From positions 2,852,001 to 2,916,000 of the forward strand of contig NZ_CP013862.1 of assembly GCF_001307805.1 (NCBI RefSeq): 64,000 nucleotides of DNA, given 5' to 3'. The translations under genes and the position numbers were made by a program. Numbering within the stretch: the stretch's first letter is position 1; every line of letters starts with the position of its first letter. Below are positions 52,708 through 60,759 of the stretch, in pieces. The notes under the pieces were generated by a model. The model made no database searches, was not told the origin of the DNA, and saw only the letters and a program-made list of their open reading frames with translations. Source of the stretch: Lentibacillus amyloliquefaciens (GTDB taxonomy: Bacteria; Bacillota; Bacilli; Bacillales; Amphibacillaceae).

Positions 52708-53613
52708 CTAATGTGAGCGGATAAGATCGTTCCGGGTTAAAAATTTGCCGTCAAATGTGATTGGCACGCCAACACTGTCTTTCTCCGCATGAATATGCAG
52801 ATGCGGCTCGGAAGTATTTCCGGAATTTCCAACAGCACCAATCGGCTGGCCTTCTTGGATCGTGTCACCCTTATCAACAGCGACACTATTTTCCTGCATA
52901 TGGGCAATATAGACATCCGCCTTCGTTTCTTTACAACCGATACCGACATAGTTTCCAAACGGGTTTTCAGAATCCATTTCCGGCGGTGTCATATCCGGCC
53001 GCCCGTCACCCGATTCAACAACTTCACCGGAACAGGGTGCGTAAAGTGTGTGGCTGTAGATTTCGTATTTCTCAAGGTCTTTCGGATACAAACCATTCGC
53101 CCTGAATCCGAAGTTGTTTAAGGCGACAATGTCAACCGCGTATGCTTGAGGTTCATAGGTGTTGTGATAGTTCAGCTGGGTGGAACTGCCTCCATGCCCG
53201 ATATAATAGGTGCCTTCCTGTAATGGAAAAGCAAGATCGACAGCATCGTCGTTCGTTGTATAACCGCTGAAAATATTGAGATTATACAAACCGAAGACGA
53301 GCAGCAGAAAAATATAAATGCCCCGAGAAAACTTTTGGCCGGTTTTTAGTGTCGTTCGAAACGGCAGGTCTTTTGTCTTTTGCCAGGAAAAATAAATTGC
53401 CGGGATCAATAAAATCAGCCATATGTATTTGAAATAGTATCCTGTCCAATCCCATCTGCCGGAAAGAAACAGCCAGATGGCAAACGTGATGGTAAACAGC
53501 AGGATGATGATCCAATCAAGTCTGTTTTTCACTTTTGCCCGCCACAGTTCATAAATGAAATAGGCGGGTAAAACAATTTGAATGACAAGCAATTGTATAA
53601 TAGCAAACGTCAC
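52708..53613 (-). CDS. Membrane-bound M23-like peptidase, possibly catalytically altered
   Basis: 301 residues. Four membrane helices occupy about 1-125; an M23/LytM-type domain follows outside the cell. It has GNSGNTSEPHLHIHAEK with the HxH pair and ADVYIAHMQ with the second-shell His, and a metal Asp in QAYAVDIVAL. The His that normally stands four residues before that Asp is replaced (QAYAVD), so zinc binding may be impaired or supplied by a His further upstream (NYHNTY). It starts at GTG after GAGGAGTG and leads the ABC exporter genes, which may link it to envelope stress. Confidence 0.75.
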   Translation of the reverse strand: MTFAIIQLLVIQIVLPAYFIYELWRAKVKNRLDWIIILLFTITFAIWLFLSGRWDWTGYYFKYIWLILLIPAIYFSWQKTKDLPFRTTLKTGQKFSRGIYIFLLLVFGLYNLNIFSGYTTNDDAVDLAFPLQEGTYYIGHGGSSTQLNYHNTYEPQAYAVDIVALNNFGFRANGLYPKDLEKYEIYSHTLYAPCSGEVVESGDGRPDMTPPEMDSENPFGNYVGIGCKETKADVYIAHMQENSVAVDKGDTIQEGQPIGAVGNSGNTSEPHLHIHAEKDSVGVPITFDGKFLTRNDLIRSH

Positions 53614-53788
53614 GTCGTCACTCCTCAGCGGTTATGAGGCCAGTCTTCTTTTCCCGGTGTATTTATTAATGATCTGCCCTGTCTAATAGTACGCAGAAAC
53701 AATCAATAAGTTTCATAAAGCATAGTTTTTTTTGAATATGGAAATATTACAGAAAAGGTGTAAAATGGGGGCAGCCCAATCTGATGGT
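53614..53788. other. Intergenic region before the 53.8-kb repeat
   Basis: This space should carry the promoter of the M23-ABC operon (minus strand). No gene or strong hairpin is seen. Confidence 0.4.
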
Positions 53789-53870
53789 TTAGCTTAAGTT
53801 GTCACAGAATTGGCTGAAGTTCACAACTTATCGGCTCAAATTGTCAAAAATTCAATCTCAATTAGGTCGG
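53789..53870. repeat. 21-nt-period repeat, locus 3
   Basis: AGCTTAAGTTGTCACA, GGCTGAAGTTCACAAC, GGCTCAAATTGTCAAA and CAATCTCAATTAGG start 21 nt apart (GCT at 53792, 53813, 53834, then ATCT about 53855). It matches the units at 28717 and 37932. Confidence 0.7.
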
Positions 53871-53929
53871 AACTTCATGATATTATAATGGTTTTAACTG
53901 ACAGATATACACAAAACAGGAAGGTGAAA

Positions 53930-54151
53930 ATGATGGGATGGCTTTTAGCAATCCTTACACTAACAGCATTTATTTTATCGATTTATTTATTGGACAGAAA
54001 ACCAAATCTCAGTCTGGCGATAGCGGTTATCACGCCATTTGCCTTATTAGCAGTGATTCGGGAAATGGGTGGTGAAGTCATATTCACGTTCTTTGCTGCA
54101 CTTTTTATTGTCATTATGAATGTTCTGAGTCGCAGCGAAATTGAAGAATGA
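53930..54151 (+). CDS. Small two-helix membrane protein
   Basis: 73 residues with hydrophobic segments LAILTLTAFILSIYLL and ITPFALLAVIREMGG-EVIFTFFAALFIVIM, ending SRSEIEE. AGGAAGGTG is 7 nt before ATG 53930. The longer open frame upstream only crosses the 21-nt repeats. No family recognised. A MITE-like repeat begins 9 nt after its stop. Confidence 0.55.
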   Translation: MMGWLLAILTLTAFILSIYLLDRKPNLSLAIAVITPFALLAVIREMGGEVIFTFFAALFIVIMNVLSRSEIEE

Positions 54152-54160
54152 TCATTTAAA

Positions 54161-54287
54161 AGGTTGTTCAAAAAGTCCGGTAAAAATGACACGTCGAATT
54201 TCTTCGTTGGCTTGTTTCTCCGCTGCTCGAACCTGCACCGCCTCGAACTTCTCGGTCCTTTTTATCCTCCTTTTTGAACACACACTT
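54161..54287 (+). repeat. MITE-like repeat, copy C
   Basis: 127 bp from AGGTTGTTCAAAAAGTCCGG to CCTTTTTGAACACACAC, same orientation as copy A but shorter in the middle. TTTAAA flanks it on both sides (54155-54160 and 54286-54291), a possible target duplication. Confidence 0.8.
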
Positions 54288-54341
54288 TAAAGTTGGCGGA
54301 AAAAGATATGTTCACACTTCTGCCATAACTTTATGATACAA

Positions 54342-54445
54342 TTGTGAATAACTGAACAAACTTATTCCATTAAATCTAAACACATGCTATGATGAAATTG
54401 TAATGAAGATATATCTTTAACATTAATTGTGAAATATTGAACAAA
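54342..54445 (+). promoter_or_regulatory. Twin Rex-like boxes upstream of the DoxX gene
   Basis: TTGTGAATAACTGAACAAA (54342-54360) and TTGTGAAATATTGAACAAA (54427-54445) are 85 nt apart, about eight helical turns. Both are near-palindromic and close to the redox regulator Rex consensus TTGTGAA-N4-TTCACAA; ResD sites also start TTGTGAA. The downstream box lies 30 nt before the gene. Confidence 0.5.
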
Positions 54446-54475
54446 CTAATTTGATAAAACAGGAGAGTGATTAAA

Positions 54476-54988
54476 ATGTTTTTAGATTTTCTTCGTCATA
54501 ATAAAGTTGTTGCCGGTGTATTAGCTTTTTTAAGAATTTATATCGGGTATCAGTGGATGACTTCGGGATTTGGAAAAATAACCAGCGGTGAATTCGATGC
54601 CGGCGGATTTATTCAGGGTGCCGTAGCCAGTGCAGGAGGAGAAAACCCGACTGTGCAAGGCTGGTGGGCCGCGTTTCTTGAAACATTTGCACTGCCCAAT
54701 GCAGAACTATTCAGTTTTCTCGTCATGTGGGGAGAATTTCTCGCAGGTACAGCACTTATTCTTGGTCTATTCACGAACTTTGCCGCTCTGATGGGGATAA
54801 CAATGAACTTTGCCTTCTTGTTCAGCGGCACTGTCAGCACAAACGCTCAAATGGTATTAATCACTGTATTTCTGCTCGCTGCTGGATTCAACGCAGGACG
54901 CTACGGACTGGATCGCTGGGTAATCCCATTCCTGAAAAATCATAACCCACGTCAAAAACGCAAAAGCCGTGAAGCCGCTACAGCATAG
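54476..54988 (+). CDS. DoxX-family membrane protein
   Basis: 170 residues with four membrane helices. FLRIYIGYQWMTSGFGKITS at the N-terminus, then WGEFLAGTALILGLFTNFAA and GFNAGRYGLDRWV match DoxX/DoxD proteins (CatD, MhqP and related). Members act with quinone or thiosulfate chemistry and in stress by catechols or nitric oxide; the exact role is open. A basic tail ends the protein. AGGAGAGTG places the start at ATG 54476. The twin Rex-like boxes upstream suggest induction when NADH is high or oxygen is low. Confidence 0.85.
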   Translation: MFLDFLRHNKVVAGVLAFLRIYIGYQWMTSGFGKITSGEFDAGGFIQGAVASAGGENPTVQGWWAAFLETFALPNAELFSFLVMWGEFLAGTALILGLFTNFAALMGITMNFAFLFSGTVSTNAQMVLITVFLLAAGFNAGRYGLDRWVIPFLKNHNPRQKRKSREAATA

Positions 54989-55111
54989 ATTCAATAAAGT
55001 GAATTTTCAATCAATGGGGTATTCTTTCTTTCCCCCCACTGATTGTTAGATGAACGAATCGGACATTTAGGGACAGTTAACCGCCGTTCTACTGTCCATT
55101 ACATGCGGGAA

Positions 55112-55148
55112 AAAAGCTGATCTTCCAATTGAGAAGGTCAGCTTTTTC
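55112..55148. terminator. Bidirectional terminator between doxX and the PH-domain gene
   Basis: AAAAAGCTGATCTT and GAAGGTCAGCTTTTT. A weaker stem, AATCAATGGGG with CCCCACTGATT, lies at about 55010-55048 just after doxX. Confidence 0.8.
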
Positions 55149-55195
55149 ATTGAAACTCTAACCGGCCAGCGTTTCGACCATGTTACGTGCATCAC

Positions 55196-55573
55196 TTACC
55201 CTGTCACATAATCGGCGAGCACGCTTTGTACTTTATAAATATTCAGCTGTTTATTAAAGGTTTTTTGAACAGGTTCTGAACTTCCGGAAATCCAAATCAA
55301 TAATTCAGCTTCAAGGTCGAAAGTGCCCGCGGTTTCCACGGAAAAATGCGTAATGCTTTTATATGGGATGGAATGATATTCGACCTTTTTACCGGTAACG
55401 CCTTGTTTGTCAGCCAAAATCAGCCGTTTATTGGTAAACACCATCAGGTCTCTTATTAATTTATAAGCATGCTCCACGCGTTCTCCCTGGGATAACAGCT
55501 CACTGAGTTCTTTTTCTGCATCGTTTGCATCAACTTCTGATGCGTTGCCCATCATGCCATCGAAAATGCCCAA
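55196..55573 (-). CDS. Bacterial PH-domain protein
   Basis: 125 residues. Beginning GIFDGMMGNASEVD and followed by a pleckstrin-like domain with GERVEHAYKLIRDLMVFTNK, RLILADKQGVTGKKVEY and IPYKSITHFSVETAG. This is the bPH family common in Bacilli, function unknown. The apparent GTG at 55582 overlaps the GAGGAG; a TTG at 55573 is correctly spaced and gives the family's usual M-G-x-F-DG start. Monocistronic. Confidence 0.85.
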   Translation of the reverse strand: MGIFDGMMGNASEVDANDAEKELSELLSQGERVEHAYKLIRDLMVFTNKRLILADKQGVTGKKVEYHSIPYKSITHFSVETAGTFDLEAELLIWISGSSEPVQKTFNKQLNIYKVQSVLADYVTG

Positions 55574-55697
55574 AGCGATCACTCCTCAACAATTATTATC
55601 CTTATTGTATCAGATAGGCTTATCCATGTATAAGTTTTCCATGATTGTGCAAACTAACTTTGAAAAATTATCCATTGATGGAAGGAGAACGGTACAT

Positions 55698-56291
55698 ATG
55701 AAAAAATGGATTATTTCTATCGGAGTGGCGATATTTATTCTCATAACGGGCTGTGCGGATACGAAAGACAACACTGAAGAAGCGGCAATTAACAGCACGG
55801 ATTCAAGTGTTAAAGCACTCAGCATCTTGGATGAAGAGACAGAAAAAATAGATGTCACCATGTATAACCAGGACAAGGAAGAAGTTGGCACAGCTGTGAT
55901 CAGACCCGTTTATACCGGTGTTAAGATTACATTGGAGGCTTCTGATTTGCCTGGCGGGGAGCACGGTTTTCACATTCATGAAAATGGAATATGTGAGGCA
56001 CCGGACTTTGAATCTGCCGGCAGCCACTTCAACCCGACGGATTCCAAGCATGGATTTGAGCACCCGGAAGGTCCGCACGCCGGGGATTTGCCGAATATAA
56101 ACGTTGACAAAGACGGGAATGTTTTCAAGGATGCATTAGCCAAGATGGTTACGCTGGAAAAGGGTCAGGAAAATTCATTGCTGAAGGAGGGCGGTACAGC
56201 ACTCGTGATTCATTCAGGAGCGGATGATTATAAATCACAGCCCTCGGGGGATGCCGGTGAACGAATTGCTTGCGGTGTTATAAGCGAGTGA
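55698..56291 (+). CDS. sodC: Cu/Zn superoxide dismutase, lipoprotein
   Basis: 197 residues. A lipoprotein signal ends in the lipobox LITGC (Cys about 19). The dismutase domain has every catalytic residue: HGFHIHENGIC (two Cu ligands), GSHFNP (bridging His), KHG and PHAGDLPNI (Zn His and Asp), ALVIHSGADDY (fourth Cu His), and GERIACG with the guiding Arg and the disulfide Cys. B. subtilis YojM lacks some of these ligands, so this copy is more likely an active outer-surface enzyme. AAGGAG precedes ATG 55698; a terminator follows. Confidence 0.93.
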   Translation: MKKWIISIGVAIFILITGCADTKDNTEEAAINSTDSSVKALSILDEETEKIDVTMYNQDKEEVGTAVIRPVYTGVKITLEASDLPGGEHGFHIHENGICEAPDFESAGSHFNPTDSKHGFEHPEGPHAGDLPNINVDKDGNVFKDALAKMVTLEKGQENSLLKEGGTALVIHSGADDYKSQPSGDAGERIACGVISE

Positions 56292-56306
56292 CATGCAACA
56301 AACATT

Positions 56307-56336
56307 AAAGACTCGGACAGAAATCCGGGTCTTTTT
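56307..56336 (+). terminator. Terminator after sodC
   Basis: AAAGACTCGGA and TCCGGGTCTTT with T's. Confidence 0.85.
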
Positions 56337-56436
56337 GTTTGGGGTAAAAATGAACGGCAGATGCCAATATGAGGTTTCATCTTCAATATTTTTGTTTTAC
56401 CATGTTGTGTAACCACACATAATAGCAGGTGTTCAT

Positions 56437-57153
56437 TTGGAGACAATTGTGTTATTTATTATCGTTATCTTACTAGCGTCTATTTTGCAGACCAGCACGG
56501 GGTTCGGCTTTTCGATTATGGCAACACCGCTTTTGCTTCTGATGTTTGAACCCAGGGAAGCGGTCCAGATTAATTTAGTATTATCGCTCGTCATTTCAAT
56601 ATCGCTCATCAGAAAAATCAGAAAGGATATTGATGTGTCGGTGCTTAGGCGATTGATAACAGGGAGCCTGACTGGCTTACCAATCGGTATGATTGCCTTT
56701 TTAATGATTGATATGACTGGCCTTAAGGTTGTTGTCAGCATACTGATCCTGGCCCTGACATTTTTACTGATGTTGAATTTTCGAATCCACAAGTCGAAAA
56801 AACGTGATCTGGCAGCAGGCGGGATTTCAGGGGCCTTTACAACAAGTATCGGCATGCCCGGCCCGCCGCTGTTGCTGTATTTTGCCGGCACAGATACAAC
56901 AAAGGAAAAACTGCGCGGCACAACACTGGCATTTTATCTGTGGATATATGCCATCAGCCTGATTGTTCAGGTTATTTTCGCCGGGACAACAGCAGACATT
57001 TGGAAATCAAGTGCGGCAGGTCTGCCGATTGTATTAACCGGCTTATTTCTGGGGCAAGTCCTTTTCCGCTGGATCAATCAGGAACTGTTTCGCAAGCTGA
57101 TGTATATCCTGCTCATTTTTACCGGGATGTATTTGTTCCTGCAGCAAATTTAA
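56437..57153 (+). CDS. TauE/SafE-family membrane permease
   Basis: 238 residues with about eight membrane segments. Two related halves carry the family pattern: STGFGFSIMATPLLLLMFEP and ISGAFTTSIGMPGPPLLLYF. Members export sulfite, sulfoacetate or related organic anions; no substrate gene is adjacent. The start is TTG at 56437 after GCAGGTG. Monocistronic, with an upstream sodC terminator and its own terminator at 57247. Confidence 0.85.
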   Translation: METIVLFIIVILLASILQTSTGFGFSIMATPLLLLMFEPREAVQINLVLSLVISISLIRKIRKDIDVSVLRRLITGSLTGLPIGMIAFLMIDMTGLKVVVSILILALTFLLMLNFRIHKSKKRDLAAGGISGAFTTSIGMPGPPLLLYFAGTDTTKEKLRGTTLAFYLWIYAISLIVQVIFAGTTADIWKSSAAGLPIVLTGLFLGQVLFRWINQELFRKLMYILLIFTGMYLFLQQI

Positions 57154-57246
57154 ATCGATTTATCTGAAAGATTGGGGGCACCCCCATTATAAACAAAAGC
57201 GTTTTCAGTAAACTTTGCCAAAATGCTATAGCTCACAATCAAATCT

Positions 57247-57284
57247 AAAACCCGGGCAGATGAACATCAGCCCGGGTTTTAATT
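57247..57284 (+). terminator. Terminator after the TauE/SafE gene
   Basis: AAAACCCGGGC and GCCCGGGTTTT with a 12-nt loop. Confidence 0.9.
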
Positions 57285-57396
57285 TCGCTTTATATGCGCC
57301 TTTTATGTCACTTATAAAAATCACGGCCAGAGGATTATTTCGGTGCCCCTTTTTTCCCTTTCATTTCGATTGTAGGGGTGAAAGGAGGTGCTCAAT

Positions 57397-57621
57397 ATGG
57401 CTGTAGCGGAAAAAGTTAATTCTCGCTTATCATTGGTGCTGGATGACGGCAATGATCTGATGACAGGGAAGGCATTGTACAAAACGAAGAGCTTCAACAA
57501 TGTCAAACCGGAAGCAACCTCAGATCAGTTATATGTCATCGCAACAGCTGTTGCCGGACTGCAGGAACGACCGCTTTACAATGTTGAACGCCAGGACGAG
57601 TACGACATCACGCAAGAATAG
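57397..57621 (+). CDS. DUF1659 protein
   Basis: 74 residues, beta-rich. The pattern NSRLSLVLDDGNDLMTGKAL, YKTKSFNNVKPEATSDQLY and AVAGLQERPLYNVER is that of DUF1659. These proteins are always found in Bacilli next to DUF2922 and YvrJ genes, as here; the function of the trio is unknown. AAAGGAGGTG is well spaced to ATG 57397. Confidence 0.88.
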   Translation: MAVAEKVNSRLSLVLDDGNDLMTGKALYKTKSFNNVKPEATSDQLYVIATAVAGLQERPLYNVERQDEYDITQE

Positions 57622-57656
57622 ATTTTTGGGGAAGACATTAGAGAGGAGGGATTGGA

Positions 57657-57878
57657 TTGAAGAAACTTGAACTGAAATTTTTCAATGAAGACGAAAAAAC
57701 GGTCACCTATTCTTTGGAACAGCCGGTAGAGCCTGTCGATCCAATTGCGGTCACGAATGCAATGGATGAAATCATTACGCAAAATGCATTCACATCTTCA
57801 GGCGGCGACCTTGTTTCCAAAAAAGGCGCGCGCATTGTAGATCGGACTGTTGAAGAAATAAATCTGCCTGAAAGCTAA
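57657..57878 (+). CDS. DUF2922 protein
   Basis: 73 residues. KKLELKFFNEDEKTVTYSLE, VDPIAVTNAMDEIITQNAF and GGDLVSKKGARIVDRTVEEI define DUF2922. It lies 35 nt after the DUF1659 gene and precedes the disrupted yvrJ. The start is TTG, 7 nt after GAGAGGAGGG. A terminator separates it from yvrJ. Confidence 0.88.
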   Translation: MKKLELKFFNEDEKTVTYSLEQPVEPVDPIAVTNAMDEIITQNAFTSSGGDLVSKKGARIVDRTVEEINLPES

Positions 57879-57882
57879 ACGT

Positions 57883-57916
57883 CAAGACCAGTGGCCTCGC
57901 CGCCCTGGTCTTTTTT
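57883..57916 (+). terminator. Terminator after DUF2922
   Basis: AAGACCAGTGG and CCCTGGTCTT followed by six T's. Confidence 0.8.
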
Positions 57917-57948
57917 AAACAAAAACCGATATAAAGGAGGTCTTGTCA

Positions 57949-58010
57949 GTGGAAACTTGGGTATCGTTCGTGACGGAAGTTGGTTTTCCTGTTTTTATGA
58001 TGGACTATTT
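57949..58010 (+). pseudogene. yvrJ: yvrJ, 5' part only; interrupted by prophage integration
   Basis: AAAGGAGG at 57933-57940 precedes a GTG and the residues METWVSFVTEVGFPVF, the typical YvrJ start (xxWVxxIxxVGFPI). YvrJ follows DUF1659 and DUF2922 in many Bacilli and is normally about 45-50 residues. Here the frame leaves the YvrJ pattern at about 57995 and runs, antisense, into the serine recombinase gene. The rest of yvrJ should lie at the other prophage end, outside this window. Confidence 0.8.
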
Positions 58011-59432
58011 AAATACAATTTCAATTATATTTGCTCTGTCCAGGACTTTTTTTGATTCTATTTTATCCACAATGATCTTATCAAAAGCAATTTGCATTAG
58101 TTGCTTCTTTTCGGTCGACTCCAGATTACCCCAGTTTTCCACTGCATCCGACATCATTTCAAGAACGGCATCATCAACGACATGCGGCTGCGTTTCGTCT
58201 AAATCTTCTAATTGCTTTTTTAAATGATTCTCTAATTCTTGTTCCTCCTGCATGCGATCTTGAAATTCAGTATCACTCATAATTTCATTTGCCCAAGCAT
58301 ATTGCCATTTTTTACGCCGGTCTTTTATCTTATTCAAATCACGTTTAAGTGCTTTGATTTCGTCCGCATTATTTTGTGCCGGTTCTTCGATGTGATTAAT
58401 GTTTTCACTTTCTATACCGCGACGGAGTTCTTGTAAAAAGTTATGCTCGATAATACGTTCGCTGATTGACGGCATATCGCATTCAAAATGTCTTCTCCCG
58501 AGGCAAACATAATTTTTAAGTCTTTTTCCGTTTACTTTTGCCATATGGCCTACCATGCTTCTGCCACAGCGGAAGCAAGTCAGTATACCGGAGAAGTAAT
58601 GATCACTTGTTGCTTGTCTGCCGTGAAACGTTCGCCGTGATTCACGTATGCTCATAGCTTTATCAAATGTGTCGACGTCAATAATTTGCGGATAAATATC
58701 CTCAACAACAAACTGTTTTGACTTTTCTTTTTCGATCCCGTATCGTAAATCGCCCTTATTTTTCGGATTTGACAATGTATATCTGACATGTGATTCTGAC
58801 CATTGGGCTCCACCCCGTGTCATTATTCCGCGTTTGCGCAGTTCTTTCGCGATTTTTCTATCGCTCATTCCTGATAGATACCAATCATACATCATTCTGA
58901 CAATGCGAGCTTCATCTTCATTTATGGCCATGTGACCGTCTATATGCATATGGCCATAACCAACATGGCCTCCTTTCCATTTACCCTCACGTGTCATCTG
59001 TTCCATGCCAAAAGAAACACGTTCGGATAGATTGCTTCTTTCCCATTCCGCCATTGCACCAACAAGAGTGATGAAAAAACGCCCCATTGCCGTTGTCGTG
59101 TCAAATACTTCAGTGACTGATTTAAACTTGACATTGTGCTTATCAAACAGCTCTAATAATTTATGTAAGTCAAGCACAGACCTGACAAGTCTGTCTAGCC
59201 TGTATACGACTAACACATCAAATTCTTTATTTTTAGCGCCTTCTATTAATTCTTGCACGGCTGGACGGTCTAAATTTTTAGCGGAATGCCCCGGATCTGC
59301 ATATACTTTTGATAGATACCAATCTCCCTGCGATTCAATAAAAGACATGCATCTATTTTTTTGTGCTTCTATTGAATATCCTTCTAAATTTTGTTCCTCA
59401 GTAGACACTCTGACATATAGTGCTGCCCTCAT
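58005..59432 (-). CDS. Large serine recombinase (phage integrase)
   Basis: 475 residues. The N-terminal resolvase domain starts AALYVRVSTEEQNLEGYS with the catalytic Ser, and has VVYRLDRLVRSVLDL and GAMAEWERSNLSERV. A recombinase domain follows (about 165-265), then a zinc-ribbon segment with CFRCG and CLGRRHFEC and a long coiled coil. These enzymes integrate phages site-specifically with little flanking homology. Its stop lies only about 10 nt from the disrupted yvrJ, where attP would be expected. AAAGGAAG precedes ATG 59432. It overlaps the upstream protease gene by 35 nt. Confidence 0.95.
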   Translation of the reverse strand: MRAALYVRVSTEEQNLEGYSIEAQKNRCMSFIESQGDWYLSKVYADPGHSAKNLDRPAVQELIEGAKNKEFDVLVVYRLDRLVRSVLDLHKLLELFDKHNVKFKSVTEVFDTTTAMGRFFITLVGAMAEWERSNLSERVSFGMEQMTREGKWKGGHVGYGHMHIDGHMAINEDEARIVRMMYDWYLSGMSDRKIAKELRKRGIMTRGGAQWSESHVRYTLSNPKNKGDLRYGIEKEKSKQFVVEDIYPQIIDVDTFDKAMSIRESRRTFHGRQATSDHYFSGILTCFRCGRSMVGHMAKVNGKRLKNYVCLGRRHFECDMPSISERIIEHNFLQELRRGIESENINHIEEPAQNNADEIKALKRDLNKIKDRRKKWQYAWANEIMSDTEFQDRMQEEQELENHLKKQLEDLDETQPHVVDDAVLEMMSDAVENWGNLESTEKKQLMQIAFDKIIVDKIESKKVLDRANIIEIVFK

Positions 59433-59859
59433 CTAACAACTTCCTTTCATACATTTCTAGCCGTTTTAAAGCAAATCCATACTCGACATTAAATAGGTTC
59501 ATAACGTCACAGACAGTTAAATCGTTGTACTGCTGCAGCATGAATGTTGGAACGCAAAAGTGGTAAGCGAAACGTCTCGCTTGATATTCTTGCAAGTCTC
59601 TGAAAAGATAGTGCATATTTAACTGTTGCCCTACGTGCTGGAGGCTATGTTCTAATTCATGTCCAAAATTTTGCCATTCTTTTTGTTTTGTTGATTTAAT
59701 AAGCACAATGTCATTACCCAGTCGAAAACTAGTTTTCCGATAAACAATATCGATGTTTAGCTTCTTTGCGATTGTAAACATATCCAATTGATATGGCTCG
59801 TGTATTTGCAACTTTGAATACAGGTTAGTTATAAAGTCTTCTAAATGAGTGAAAAACAA
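59398..59859 (-). CDS. ImmA/IrrE-family metallopeptidase
   Basis: 153 residues. The zinc site HELEHSLQH (HExxH) lies near residue 68, with YQARRFAYHFCVPTFML following as usual for the family. In ICEBs1 and many prophages ImmA cleaves the adjacent CI-like repressor and so triggers induction; the XRE repressor two genes upstream on the same strand is the expected target. The start is TTG after GGGGTGG. It is translationally linked to the recombinase gene. Confidence 0.9.
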   Translation of the reverse strand: MFFTHLEDFITNLYSKLQIHEPYQLDMFTIAKKLNIDIVYRKTSFRLGNDIVLIKSTKQKEWQNFGHELEHSLQHVGQQLNMHYLFRDLQEYQARRFAYHFCVPTFMLQQYNDLTVCDVMNLFNVEYGFALKRLEMYERKLLDEGSTICQSVY

Positions 59860-59945
59860 TTTACCACCCCATAATAGAATGTGCGTTCGATTTCAGTTTA
59901 TAATATATGGTGTACAAATGAATGTACACCATAATTTTTTGTTGA

Positions 59946-60221
59946 TTACTGCAACTTAATTGTTTTAGTGGCTGAACCGAAAATGCCTTCTTGAGCTTCG
60001 ACTTTTAAATTGTCAGCTTCTGCAACGTCTGGGGAGACATCAAATACTACTTTGCCGGAAATTTCAGAACCGGGATTTATCTGCTCCGTAAAGAAGCTGT
60101 CTTCGATTGTTCCAACCTCGTTTTGATTTGCGGTGGTACTAGCTATAGAATCAGCTTCAAAGGAGTACAAATCAACATTTATTTTTTCCTCCTTTAACTT
60201 CATGTATGTCAATGCATCCAA
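59946..60221 (-). pseudogene. DUF4352-like C-terminal fragment between repressor and protease genes
   Basis: 91 codons. TIEDSFFTEQINPGSEISGK then VVFDVS is the end of a DUF4352/telokin-like Ig domain, usually carried by secreted lipoproteins. Here the signal peptide and first strands are missing. A perfect AAAGGAGG lies inside it but points to an 11-codon frame in another register. It is probably the remnant of a phage lipoprotein gene; a short expressed product cannot be excluded. Confidence 0.55.
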
Positions 60222-60233
60222 AATTTTGTTATC

Positions 60234-60608
60234 TCAATCCCCCTTCTTACTCCGCTTAAACTTAATATAATCATACACATCTTCTAAATCCTCAGCCGTC
60301 ATGTTACTCAGGTCATGAAACATTAAGTCGGCATCTGGGAATTCCGTAGCTATTTTGTTGATGATTTCATCTTTCTCAATTTCTTCTGATACTTCCGGAT
60401 TTTCAGTTCTGCCTAATAGGTAGTCTGTAGTGACGTTGTATAATTCAGCCAGTTTATTAATGGTATCAGGATCAGGTGACCTCGTTCCATTTTCGTATCC
60501 TGATAAGGTATTGCTTCTTACACCTATTTTATCTGCTACAAATTTTTGCATATAACCTTTTTCATTCCTAAGCATCTTTAATCTTTTTGACAGAATTTGT
60601 TCTTTCAT
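60234..60608 (-). CDS. CI-like XRE-family repressor
   Basis: 124 residues. HTH at about 8-62 (LKMLRNEKGYMQKFVADKIG, then SNTLSGYENGTRSP), followed by a short linker and a helical tail TAEDLEDVYDYIKFKRSKK found in ICEBs1 ImmR-type repressors. It is divergent from the Cro-like gene, with operators between. The ImmA-like protease on the same strand would inactivate it. The ATG has AAAGGTGAG upstream. Confidence 0.88.
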   Translation of the reverse strand: MKEQILSKRLKMLRNEKGYMQKFVADKIGVRSNTLSGYENGTRSPDPDTINKLAELYNVTTDYLLGRTENPEVSEEIEKDEIINKIATEFPDADLMFHDLSNMTAEDLEDVYDYIKFKRSKKGD

Positions 60609-60636
60609 GGCTACTCACCTTTCTATAAGCCATTAT

Positions 60637-60745
60637 ATCGCAATACATGATTTTTTAAATAAAAAATCGCAAATAGTGATAAAAAGAGTTGACAATCGCA
60701 ATTTGCGATGCTAGATTAGGGTTAAGACATCTCATTTTGCGAAAT
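60637..60745. promoter_or_regulatory. Operator/promoter region of the lysis-lysogeny switch
   Basis: Related sites: ATCGCAATACATGAT (60637), ATCGCAAATAGTGAT (60666), ATCGCAATTTGCGAT (60695) and ATTTTGCGAAAT (60734). TTGACA at 60689-60694 and TAGATT at 60712-60717 form a 17-nt-spaced plus-strand promoter whose spacer is filled by the third, palindromic site. Confidence 0.8.
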
Positions 60746-60759
60746 AAGGAGGTAAAAAA

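Noticed and set aside
57943..58227. 94-codon frame joining YvrJ to the recombinase antisense strand
   Set aside because: Only the first 16 codons match YvrJ; the rest is antisense to the integrase.
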